This document shows positions 6,722-16,899 of a stretch of DNA of 27,272 bases, piece by piece. Source of the DNA: Rozella allomycis CSF55 (taxonomy: Eukaryota; Rozellomycota); the NCBI GenBank assembly GCA_000442015.1, contig KE561029.1:1-27272 (forward strand), written 5' to 3'. The notes beneath the pieces are model-generated. The model was not told the DNA's origin and searched no databases. It saw nothing but the letters and a program-made list of their open reading frames with translations. Each line of letters opens with the position of its first letter. Positions within the stretch are counted from its first letter, which is position 1. The translations under genes and the position numbers were made by a program.

Positions 6722-9700
6722 ATGAACATTTCAATAGACGTTGCTGCAGATAAACTTCGTCAAATAGCCAATGCTGCGCAAGCAGCTATAGAAGGAAAAG
6801 GGCGTTATTTCGCTACGTCTAAGAAAGGTAAAGCAAACACACTATAACCATAGGCGAAACATATGAGCTAAAGCAAGAGCTTAATGCAGATCGCCAAGAT
6901 AAGCGAAAGGAGGCTGTTAAAAAAGTTATAGCCAATATGACTGTTGGTAAAGATGTGTCTTCTTTGTTTGCTGATGTTATCAAGTGTATGCAGACTGAAG
7001 ACATTGAATTGAAAAAGCTGGTTTATTTGTACTTGATGAATTATGCCAAGAGTCAACCTGAATTAGTTATTCTTGTTGTGAATACACTTTGCAAGGATAC
7101 TGAAGATCGAAATCCTTTGATACGAGCGCTGGCCATTAGGACGATGGGTTGTATTCGAGTAGATAAAATTGTGGATTACTTGTGTGAACCATTAAGAAAA
7201 GGATTAACAGATACTAATCCTTATGTGAGAAAAACCGCGGTTCTGTGTGTATCTAAACTATTTGATTTGGCACCTGAATTAACTCAAGAGCATGGTTTTA
7301 TTGAAATGGTACAAGAACTTGTGGCTGATCAAAATCCTATCGTGGCAGCTAATGCAGTTGCGGCACTGTTAGAAATCCATGATATGGCACCTAACGTTAA
7401 TGCTTTCAATTTAAATGGAAGTATCTTGACGAAATTATTGAATTCTTTAAATGATTGCACAGAGTAAAAAATCGTTATCGTCTTTTAAAAGATGGGGACA
7501 AATTACTATTTTGGATGCATTGATTGCTTTTGTTCCATCAAATTCAAAGGAAGCTGAAATGATCGTGGAGAAAATTCTGCCTCGCCTTCAGCATGCCAAT
7601 AGCGCCGTTGTAATGTCGTCCATTAAAGTTTTGTTGAACTTTGTAGATAATTACATTTCAAATGAAGAATTGACGAGACAAGTTTTAAAGAAAGTTGCAC
7701 CACCGCTTGTCTCTCTTTTGAGTACCATTCCAGAGATTCAATACGTGGCTCTTAGAAATTTATCGTTTATGCTTCAAAGAAGACCCGATTTATTGGGAGA
7801 TGAATTGAAAATTTTCTTCGTTTCATATAATGATCCACCTTACGTTAAATTAGAAAAATTAGATATTATAGTTCGATTGTGTAAAGAATCAAATCTTGAA
7901 ACAGTTCTTGCAGAATTGAAAGAATACGCAAATGAAGTTGATGTTCCGTTTGTTAGAAGAGCAATCAAGGCCATTGGACATTGCGCCTTGCGAGTGAACA
8001 ATTCTGCTGAAAAATGCATTCTGACTATTCTGGAGCTTTTAAAAACAAAAGTATTTAAATTATTGATTCTTAAAAGGTTGATTATGTAGTTCAAGAATGT
8101 GTCGTTGTAGTTAAAGATATTTTAAGAAAATATCCAAATGGATTTGAGTCTGTGATTCCTATCTTGTGCGAAAATATTGAAGCCCTAGATGAGCCTGAAG
8201 CCAAAGCATCTCTAGTTTGGATTATTGGCGAGTACGCTGAAAAGATTGAAAATGCCAGCGAACTTTTATCATCCTTTCTTGATTCTTTTGTTGATGAAAA
8301 TCATCAAGTATGTTTGTGCTTTATAATGAAACAGGTTCAATGTCAGCTCTTAACAGCTCTTGTTAAACTATTCTTAAAGAAACCTCAAAATACACAACAC
8401 TTAATTCAATCGGCATTGAAAACTGTTACAGAAACAATGGATAATGCTGATTTAAGAGATAAAGCCTACATTTATTGGAGATTGCTTTCTGCTGACCCTC
8501 AATTAGCTGCAGTAAATTTCGATATTTTCAAATATTATAGAAAGTAATTTTGGCGCCAAAATCGAAAATTGTTGACGATACTGAGAATTTAGATCCTGAA
8601 TTTTTGTCAGTTATGATGTCAAATATTTCTACATTAGCTTCTGTCTACCACAAAGTCCCTCAATCATTCATTGAAAATGCCAGAACAGCCCCAGTGCTTT
8701 CAATGAAGGATGTAACATCTCAATTAAAAGAGGCATCCAAAATCAATCCAGACGATGTTGATAACAATAATTTCATCACAGGCCACAACATAATTGAGAA
8801 TCTTTTGGATCTTGATTTTGGTGGAGAATCATTGCCGCAGAATGGAAATCAAGTTAAGCCTGTTGGTAATCCTTTAATGGATTTGCTAGGTGATGACTTT
8901 CTCACTTTGACCGCGCCTGCCGTTAACCAGCAATTTACAAGCACAAATCTTCCCTTGTCTAGCCCTTCAAGTCCTACCAGAAATTATGAACCATTTGTTT
9001 ATCCAAAGCAAACTTTGTTAAATTCTCAGCAAGGTTCGGGATTGGAAATCTCAGGTCATTTCATTCGAAAGTCTGGTGATATTGCGCTCGGGTTAACCTT
9101 TACAAATAGAGGCAATGTACCACTATCTGATTTCGCTATTCAATTCAATAAGAACAGGTAGATTTTACATTCAATATTTTAGTAGCTTTGGTTTGGTTCC
9201 TGCAGAACCTCTATTAGTACCTGTATTGCAACCGGGGACATCACACGAGACAACTTTGGCTTTAAGCAGTGATAGTCCTATTCAAAAAATGGAACCGATT
9301 CAAGTCCTTCAAATTGCAGTCAAGAATAATATTCAAGTCTTCTATTTTCAAATCGATATCCCATTAAATATTGTATCTGTTGAAGATTCTTCTGGAATTG
9401 ATGGTCATGTATTTGGAGTTGCTTGGAATAATACACCTATGATACCTGCTCACTCTATGCCTATTAAAATAGCTATTGATGAACTACAACGTTTATTAAA
9501 ATGCAACAATTTCCATGTTGTGAAAACAGATAACAAGGTAAATTTGACTACCTAGAATTAATTAAAGAAAGTATATTCAGCTGCGAAATTTACTAATGGC
9601 TTTACATTGTTAAGTGAAATTGAATTACTTGACAATAGCATCTCTGTTCAAGCACGATCTCAAGTTCCAGAATTTGTGCCCTTGTTTTACAAGATTCTGG

Positions 9701-9723
9701 ATTCTATCCTGGCAGATCAATAA
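6722..9723 (+). CDS. beta-adaptin, large subunit of clathrin adaptor AP-1/AP-2
   Basis: Large subunit of the heterotetrameric clathrin adaptor acting at the trans-Golgi, endosome or plasma membrane. Eight exons (6722-6827, 6854-7463, 7492-8050, 8077-8307, 8335-8511, 8541-9157, 9186-9537, 9568-9723) give 935 residues; introns are 26, 28, 26, 27, 29, 28 and 30 nt. The trunk carries hallmark segments such as [38 protein letters not shown] and [12 protein letters not shown] (helical HEAT-like repeats). A hinge near residue 647 contains a canonical clathrin box, LLDLD. The ear includes [14 protein letters not shown] (restored by splicing), [11 protein letters not shown] and the platform domain to the C-terminus. 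An extra 28 residues precede the conserved [11 protein letters not shown]-1 and AP-2 beta chains are too alike to separate by eye. The stop overlaps AATAAA (9719-9724). Confidence 0.95.
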
Positions 9724-9976
9724 AGTTTTTCCTTACAGTTACACTAATTTCATTTCTTAGGCATAAGGCAATATTAATATATTATGATTTTTGTTCATGG
9801 AATGAAAATAATTATAAATACGAAAATAATACTTGCTAAATTCTCATAAATATAAGGGAGAGTCGACATTCAATAATAAATTAAAAGTCAATCACCAGGC
9901 TTTTTGACATTGCATTTTTAAATAGACTTCGCCATAATTGCATTATCAGTTTTATTATTGTTTGGATATTACTGAA

Positions 9977-11503
9977 ATGTTCTCTCAAATAACTAATAGA
10001 AACATTTTATCCAAATCAAAATTGTATAGGTTAAAGTCCAGTAACTTGTAAATTGATGGTGTTATAGCAATGGTAAGGTTCGATTGGAGCGACCCTTTGA
10101 ATTTGAATTCACTGCTTACCGATGAGGAGAAAATGATACGGTTTGAATAAATCGTTTATGATAATCAGAGATTCAGCACGAGAATACGCACAATCAAAAC
10201 TGTTTCCTAGAATACTGGAAGCAAATAGGAAAGAACGTAATTACCAAGCGATTTAATTTCGAAAAGGATTTGATCGTGAAATTATGAATGAGATGGGTCA
10301 ACTAGGCTTACTTGGTCCAACAATTAAAGGTAAGAGAAAAATGCTGACTTTATAGGCTATGGTTGCGCCGGGGCATCTAGTGTTGCTTACGGTCTTATTG
10401 CAAGGGAAGTTGAAAGGTTTGGTGGTTTAAATCTATAAATTAGGGTCGACAGCGGTTATAGATCGGCCATGAGTGTGCAAAGTTCATTGGTGATGTATCC
10501 TATCTATGAATTCGGATCAGAAGAGCAAAAGAAAAAGTACTTGCCCAAATTAGGTAAATTGCTATAATAGAAGCTTTAATTAGCTACTGGTGAATACGTT
10601 GGATCTTTCGGACTGACTGAACCTAATGTAACAGTATGTATTAGTAATATATAGCATGGTTCTGACCCTGCTGGGATGGAAACTACGGCCAGAAAAGTTT
10701 CAGGTGGTTATATACTTAATGGATCCAAAACTTGGTAAGCAAGATTGCCCTGTAGAATGTAGGATATCCAATTCCCCTATAGCTGATGTTCTAGTTGTTT
10801 GGGCAAAGACAGATGATAAAATGATTAAAGGATTTATTTTAGAAAAAGTAATTAATGCATAATGTTTGCAGAAAGGGATTCGAAGGTCTATCATGTCCTC
10901 CTATCAAGGGGAAATTTTCCTTAAGAGCATCAATCACAGGAATGATAATGATGGACGATGTATTTGTTCCAGAGGAAAACATGTTACCAAATGTTAAGGG
11001 TTTGAAGGGTCCTTTCAGCTGCCTTAATAATGCAAGATACGGGATTTCTTGGGGCGCTTTAGGAGCCGCAGAATTTTGTGTTTCAGAAGCTAGAAATTAC
11101 CTTTTGAACAGAAAACAATTTGGAGCACCACTAGCTAGTTACCAACTAATCCAAAAGAAGTTGGCTGACCAGATAACAGAGGTAATACATGTCATACATA
11201 GTATAATATAAGATATCGCTGGGTCTACAAGGATGTATTCAAGTCGGGAGACTTAAAGATCAAGGATTGTGGGCTCCTGAAATGGTATCATTAGTTAAAC
11301 GCAATAATTGTGGAAAGGCTTTAGACATCGCAAGGCAAACGAGAGATATGCTTGGTGGAAATGGAATTTCTGATGAATACCATATCATAAGGCATGTTAT
11401 GAACCTTGAATCAGTAAATACATACGAAGGAACTCACGATATACACGCACTAATTTTAGGGCGTGCAATAACAGGAATAAGTGCATTTGAGACAAAAGTA
11501 TGA
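9977..11503 (+). CDS. GCDH: glutaryl-CoA dehydrogenase, mitochondrial
   Basis: FAD enzyme of the acyl-CoA dehydrogenase family that oxidises and decarboxylates glutaryl-CoA to crotonyl-CoA in lysine and tryptophan degradation. Eleven exons join into 414 residues, the usual family length; the ten introns are 27, 28, 30, 26, 27, 30, 27, 28, 28 and 31 nt, making this the most fragmented gene here, with one exon of 44 nt. The N-terminus [20 protein letters not shown] is a basic mitochondrial presequence. Diagnostic segments are [50 protein letters not shown] (restored by splicing), [37 protein letters not shown] and [20 protein letters not shown], where the Glu of YEGT is the catalytic base. AATAAA begins directly after the TGA stop. 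Confidence 0.95.
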
Positions 11504-12058
11504 AATAAACAGTGAATTCCATCTTTGAATCCTGTTTTGTAATTTTGGGTTTTCGCCGCTTGATTACGCAATCAACTCTATCCCGTTTCCAGGGAACTTA
11601 ATTCAACATATCTATAACCCCTGTACATGTTTTAATTTAATCAGCGATCTTATCGTACGTCTAAAACTTGTTTCAAAGTGAGTTTTCAATCCAAATAGTC
11701 AAGGACATTTCTATTCGTGATCCACCAGGGTTAAATATTGTCATTCTTTTATCTTTCTATTATATAATAGGTGATTCTTGTTTAGGAATGCATATTCAAG
11801 ATTCGATGAATGGCAAACGCGCCATCTACAGTGGCAAAGTAGACCCCCATGACTTACTCCAGAATTCTACATGGCGCTATAGATGATCCAAGTTTTAAAG
11901 AATGGCCTTTTAAGCTCACTGTGGCTTGATTTTAATAAAATTTATTCGATCTTTAGTAAATTTTGGAATATTATTTGAGGTCAGAGGATCTTCTATTAAG
12001 TCCAAAAATAGCAACATTTTTAAGAATCGGAGAAAACTTGAGCATCTTTATCCTTCAT
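11504..12058. other. unresolved region: possible small gene and 5' part of the KH/SAM gene
   Basis: I could not build one convincing model. On the plus strand one frame is open at about 11665-11886, with segments such as DISIRDPPG and GMHIQDSMNGKRAIYSGK. A 26-nt GT..AG interval at 11679-11704 would connect an upstream frame to it. A different frame ends at 11929 with IDDPSFKEWPFKLTVA, followed at once by TAATAAAA, which looks like a gene end. A third frame (VRGSSIKSKNSNIFKNRR and on) is readable over 11980-12096 and overlaps the chosen start of the next gene. The minus strand also has a short readable frame. Either a small fast-evolving gene lies here, or these are 5' exons of the KH/SAM gene disturbed by a sequence error. 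Confidence 0.35.
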
Positions 12059-15000
12059 ATGAGCACCTTGACACAGCCTTTAAATTTGAATTTCACTAAA
12101 GAGGACGTGACGGTCCACGTTCTTTCAATAAGTGCCTCACACGTTCCTTACTTGAGTTTTCAGTCAAGTTACGAAAAATTTACCTTGTCTCTTGAAACTA
12201 TTCTGTCAAAAATGATGATTCCTGACACTGTAAAAGTGAAACATATGACACGAATTTTTCCAAGCGATACCTACAGCTTCTTAATATCTGGTCCTCCACT
12301 AACAGCTGATAAGATTCGGTCGTTATTGATATCTTTCTTGATGAATACAGTAACTATTTAATCATAAAGAAATATTTAGAAAAGAATAGAAATAGCATTA
12401 AATCCATTAGGATTGAATGATCTAACTTCGATCGCGAAAAAGTTGACTGATATTTCTGATACATTAAAGATTGAAATTCAGGGGCCAGCTGATATTGAAA
12501 AGCCTAGACCACCAGGTATGTCTTCAGCCTTACCCATGATCGTGATATCATCTGACGATGGCCTAAAGGCTGAAAAAGCGAAGATTAAGATTTTATCTAT
12601 CTTAGATGAAATGGTAATTAATGATTTTACTATTGATAGCGTGGATATACGAGTAAGTGTTTTGACGTAGAATGTGCTGACCTTTATGCAAGATTTGGAC
12701 CTCGAAGATGTTACTTGTACGATCAGATATCTCTCAAATATGGCACCACAGTATATCTTCCAGATGTTATACCATTAATATTTGAAGAAATTCCTGTAAA
12801 GAGAATACCAATTTGCGTGTCTGGCCTTGATGACGTGTCTATAGAAAATACTATAAAAGATATAAAAAATCTAGCCATATCAACTGCAAAAATATTCTCT
12901 GAAACCATAATTATAAAATCCTCAAAATTAGAGTGGGCCTTGTTGCATAAAAGGGAACAAATATCACTCATTTTGCTAAATAATGGGTGTTCCATCAGCA
13001 CCAAAAAGCATGGATTTGACGAGCATCAAATGTCAATTTACAGCCTTTCCGAGTTTGAAGTTCAAAAATGCATAAAGCAAATATTAGAATTGACTAGCGA
13101 ATGTTTAAAGTGCGATGTTATTTTGGGACACGCCAACCCCGTCAAACAGAGTAACGTGGCATCCACATTTAAGGAAAAAGTGGCACTAGCAAAAGATGCT
13201 AATTTACATCATGATGAAAATGAACTGTTAAATTCTCTTGTGAAGACATCTGCTTTAGCAACTTCAAGCTTTATCATGTCGTCTAAAGAATGTCTAATTT
13301 TTGGAACTTCGAGAGCAATAAGAGATTCGCTTGAAAAGATTGTTGATTTAGATAATTTCAAAGTAATATGTAATAGTCAATTTCTTTAGAATCGAATAAA
13401 TCATTTCATGTTCTTCGTAGAGCAAAAATTGGAAGACAAAGAGTTCATTTGTGGAAAGAAAGATGGGAAGATTAACAAAATCATGAAAGCAACTGAAGCT
13501 AATGTAGCGTTTGAGGAATACAACCAGTATAACGTATTTGTCACAGTGAGCCACATTTCCCACGAGAGATTAATCGAAGCTTTAGAATTATTGATAGAAG
13601 AACTTCCTTCTGAGCTTTCATTTTACGTACCAGAGTCTCATCACAAACGAATTATTGGACATGGAGGAAAGAACATTCAAAGAATCATGAAAAAATATGG
13701 CGTCTATGTGAAATTCTTGAATTCCAGCGATGTCCAGGAACTCTATGGATTGTCAATAAGAAAACCCGTTTGCCTTTTGAATAACGTTATAGTCCGAACA
13801 CCGTCTAAGAACTCGCAGTCTTTACTCTTGATGAAAACTGCTGTTCTGGAGGCTTCTGAAGAAGATGTAATTATTATCAACGTTTTATAAAAGGAATATG
13901 AGCCATTTTCAATGATATATACAATACCAAACTATCTCCATACATGGATGCAGACTAAACTGGGAGACAAGTTGAATGAGTTGCGGTCTCATCTTCAGAT
14001 TGAAATATTATTTGATCCACCAGAGTTTTTAAATGATCAGATTACTATAAGTGGTATGCCTTCGCATATGAAAGGGTTGAAACAGAGCATATCGGAAATT
14101 GCACCGAAAGAAATTATTTTAAGATTTTCCCAGAACGAAGAGCTTTTTACAGCGTTAAGATCCACGGAAATAAATAAAATAATTAAATCTCTTGAAGAAG
14201 AAAAGTCCATATTTGTGTTATTTCACATCCCAGACCAATGCATGGATGGATCAGATTTTTATGTGACCTTAAGATCTGGAAAAGAACCGAGGTATATATC
14301 TCAGGCAAATAGTGAGTTTGTCGATTTATTGAAAAAATTAATAGTAAATATAAACGCAGTCTTAACATAGCCAAATATTAATTATTCATTAGCGCACAAT
14401 GACATGGGTCATACACCAGCGTCTCAAATAACTGGGATCAACACTTCTACAGCTTCATTGAAAAAACTTATTTCAAAATTAGCCATTGATACTAATCCTA
14501 AAGGGTCCATTAATTATTTTCGATTTATGTCGGCGGGCCCTGAAGGGAAATTTCCAAGCCCAATCCAGAACAGGTTCACTCTTGACATTGAAAGCCCTAA
14601 AATAGAATCTCTCAATATAAATAGTGTTTATGAGACATCTAATATGCCCAGACTTTTTTCTAACGGAGATGACAATGAAATTGTATTTTCCAANCGCAAA
14701 TAGCGAGTTTATCAATTTATTGAGAAAATTAATAGTAAATTTAAACGCAGTCTTAACATAGCCAAATATTAATTATTCATTAGCGCACAATGACATGGGC
14801 CATACACCAGCGTCTCAAATAACTGGGATCAACAGTTCTACAGCTTCTTTGAAAAAACTTATTTCAAAATTAGCCATTGATACTAATCCTAAAGGGTCCA
14901 TTAATTATTTTCGATTTATGTCGGCGGGCCCTGAAGGGAAATTTCCAAGCCCAATCCAGAACAGGTTCACTCTTGACATTGAAAGCCCTAAAATAGAATC

Positions 15001-15576
15001 TCTCAATATAAATAGTGTTTATGAGACATCTAATATGCCCAGACTTTTTTCTACCGGAGATGACAATGAAATTGTATTTTCCAAGCAGAGTGCGATAGGG
15101 GAAGGAATGGCATCGAAAAGTAAGAAACACATAAGAAGAAATGAAACAAAACCCCAGAAACTGTCAACAGAAAATGATGACATAATTCCTAAGCCAAAGA
15201 ATATCAAAATTAACAACTCCCCATTCCAAATGCTTCCATCTCCAAGTTTAGGATCATCATCTGCTGTTGGATATTTTCCTGCCTTGGGACTTTCCACTTC
15301 ATTGGCGCCAAGCCCAACTCTACCATCTTATAATTCATATCTTAACACAAGTTCCTGTCAAGGTAACAAACTTTCACATTTAAAATAGAAATGGAAAAGT
15401 TTTTAAAAGACAATGAATTAGAACACTACTTTCAACTTTTAGCTGAACAAGAAGTCGATCTGAAAACATTGGCAATCTTGACGGAAGAAGACTTGAAGGA
15501 ACTCGGCATCGTTAAACTCGGAGCAAGAAAGAAATTATTGCTTGCTATAAAATCGTTAGAAAACAATTCGAAATAA
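12059..15576 (+). CDS. Bicaudal-C-like multi-KH, C-terminal SAM RNA-binding protein
   Basis: Predicted cytoplasmic RNA-binding protein. Exons 12059-12349, 12380-12613, 12640-13362, 13390-13866, 13894-14343, then (using the second copy of a duplicated block) 14762-15362 and 15389-15576 give about 987 residues; introns are 30, 26, 27, 27, 27 and 26 nt. At least two KH-type units keep a GxxG loop: EFICGKKDGKINKIMKATEA and RIIGHGGKNIQRIMKKYGVY. Several earlier segments look like degenerate KH folds without it. A low-complexity Ser/Pro-rich linker precedes the C-terminal SAM domain (FLKDNELEHYFQLL, VDLKTLAILTEEDLKELGI, LGARKKLLLAIKSL), which closely resembles that of BICC1. The domain order KH repeats then SAM is the basis of the name. 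The start at 12059 is the first ATG in frame and is uncertain. A single n at 14694 breaks exon 6 as written. Confidence 0.8.
14305..15084. repeat. 389-bp near-identical direct duplication around n14694
   Basis: Positions 14305-14693 and 14696-15084 align without gaps at a 391-nt offset with roughly ten to fifteen substitutions by eye. Both copies contain the same 27-nt intron and the same exon start (MGHTPASQITGIN). Only the right copy continues into the rest of the gene. The single n at the junction supports an unmerged allelic overlap instead of a real exon duplication. Confidence 0.85.
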
Positions 15577-15615
15577 TACTGTATATATCAAATAAATTAA
15601 AGCATTTACACATTT

Positions 15616-16841
15616 TTATTGAAGGTTTGAAATGATCGCGTTTTGGAACTCTGTGGTGGTTGCTTTTCCCCCCAAGTCTTTCGTAACTATTTTCTTTTCT
15701 CTAATAACTTTCAAAGTTGCATTTTCAATTTTTGTAGCATAATCTCCAAGCTTTAAATAGCGTAACATCATTGCAGAAGACAGCAACAAAGCCGTTGGAT
15801 TAGCCAAGTTCTTACCTGCTATATCTGGAGCAGTTCCATGTACAGATTCAAATAGAGCCCCTTCTTTACCTACATTTCCGCTAGGCGTCAACCTTTTCAA
15901 TAATGTGTTTAGACTTTTACCCCAAGCCGCCAATCAAACCTGCACCCAAATCGCTTAAAATGTCGCCATAAAGATTAGCCATTACCATAACGGCATCATT
16001 AAATTGGGTAGGATCTTGTACCATCTTTTTGATAAATATCTAATATTTAATACCTTAAGGCACATAGAGTCGAGAGTGTAATCAACATGTTGAATGGTAG
16101 GATATTCTTTTGCTACTGAATGAAACGCGTCCAAAAACAATCCATCTCCCTTTCGCCTATTATAGCTGACAAAAGATGTTACAAGATGCCTGCCTTATGT
16201 ACTCCTATTACTTTCTTTCTCCCAATTTCCTTGGCGTGCTCGAAAGCAAATCTAGATATTCTTTCAGAAGCCTCCCATGTAATGACTTTGATAGTCTGAA
16301 CAACGCCTGGAATTATTTCATGCTCGATGCCAGAATAATACCCCTCTGTATTTCAATGACAAAACAACGATTTACCAGTATTTTCTCTGATTAATACTGT
16401 GTCTACGTTGTCGTACAAGGTTTTGTATCCCTCAATGCTTTTGCATGGACGTACATTAGCGTAAAGGTTGAACATTTTGCGCAATGTCAAGTTTAATGAC
16501 ACATGTCCTTTTCCTACTGGTGTAGCTAATGGTCCTGTTATAACACAATGCATTATTTACCTTTAAGACCTACCTTGTTGCGTTTAAGACATTCAATTGC
16601 CTCTGGCGGTATGGAAGTTCGTCCATCTGGTAGCTTAACAGGTGTTACATTGACTTTTTCAAAGGCAATTGGTACCTTTTTATTTTTCAATAGTACCATA
16701 CCTTTGCTGCTTTGAATATTGTTTCAACGGCGGCTGATATTTCGGGTCCGATGCCATCACCTGGAATTAATGTAACTTTTCTTAATGCCTATACATTGAG
16801 TGTCAATAATTTACGGATGAAAAGAATCTCTTTGATATCAT
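15616..16841 (-). CDS. IDH2: NAD-dependent isocitrate dehydrogenase, catalytic-type subunit, mitochondrial
   Basis: TCA-cycle enzyme oxidising isocitrate to 2-oxoglutarate with NAD+. Eight exons on the minus strand (16841-16815, 16788-16702, 16675-16561, 16534-16376, 16345-16183, 16156-16054, 16024-15921, 15892-15616) join to 344 residues; introns are 26, 26, 26, 30, 26, 29 and 28 nt. Exon 1 is only nine codons and supplies a short presequence (MISKRFFSS). Motifs: [54 protein letters not shown] (restored by splicing), [16 protein letters not shown] and [20 protein letters not shown]. The resemblance is to the alpha/Idh2 catalytic subunit more than to the regulatory one. The stop lies in CAATAAA, so the poly(A) signal overlaps it, 39 bp from the convergent KH/SAM gene. 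Confidence 0.93.
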
Positions 16842-16899
16842 CACTATCAATTCTTGAAAAATCGGGAAACCATTATCAAAGCTGTAAAAGAAATTAAAT

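Noticed and set aside
11963-12058. Extension of the KH/SAM frame upstream to 11963
   Set aside because: No ATG in that part; the first ATG in frame is 12059. Kept as uncertain.
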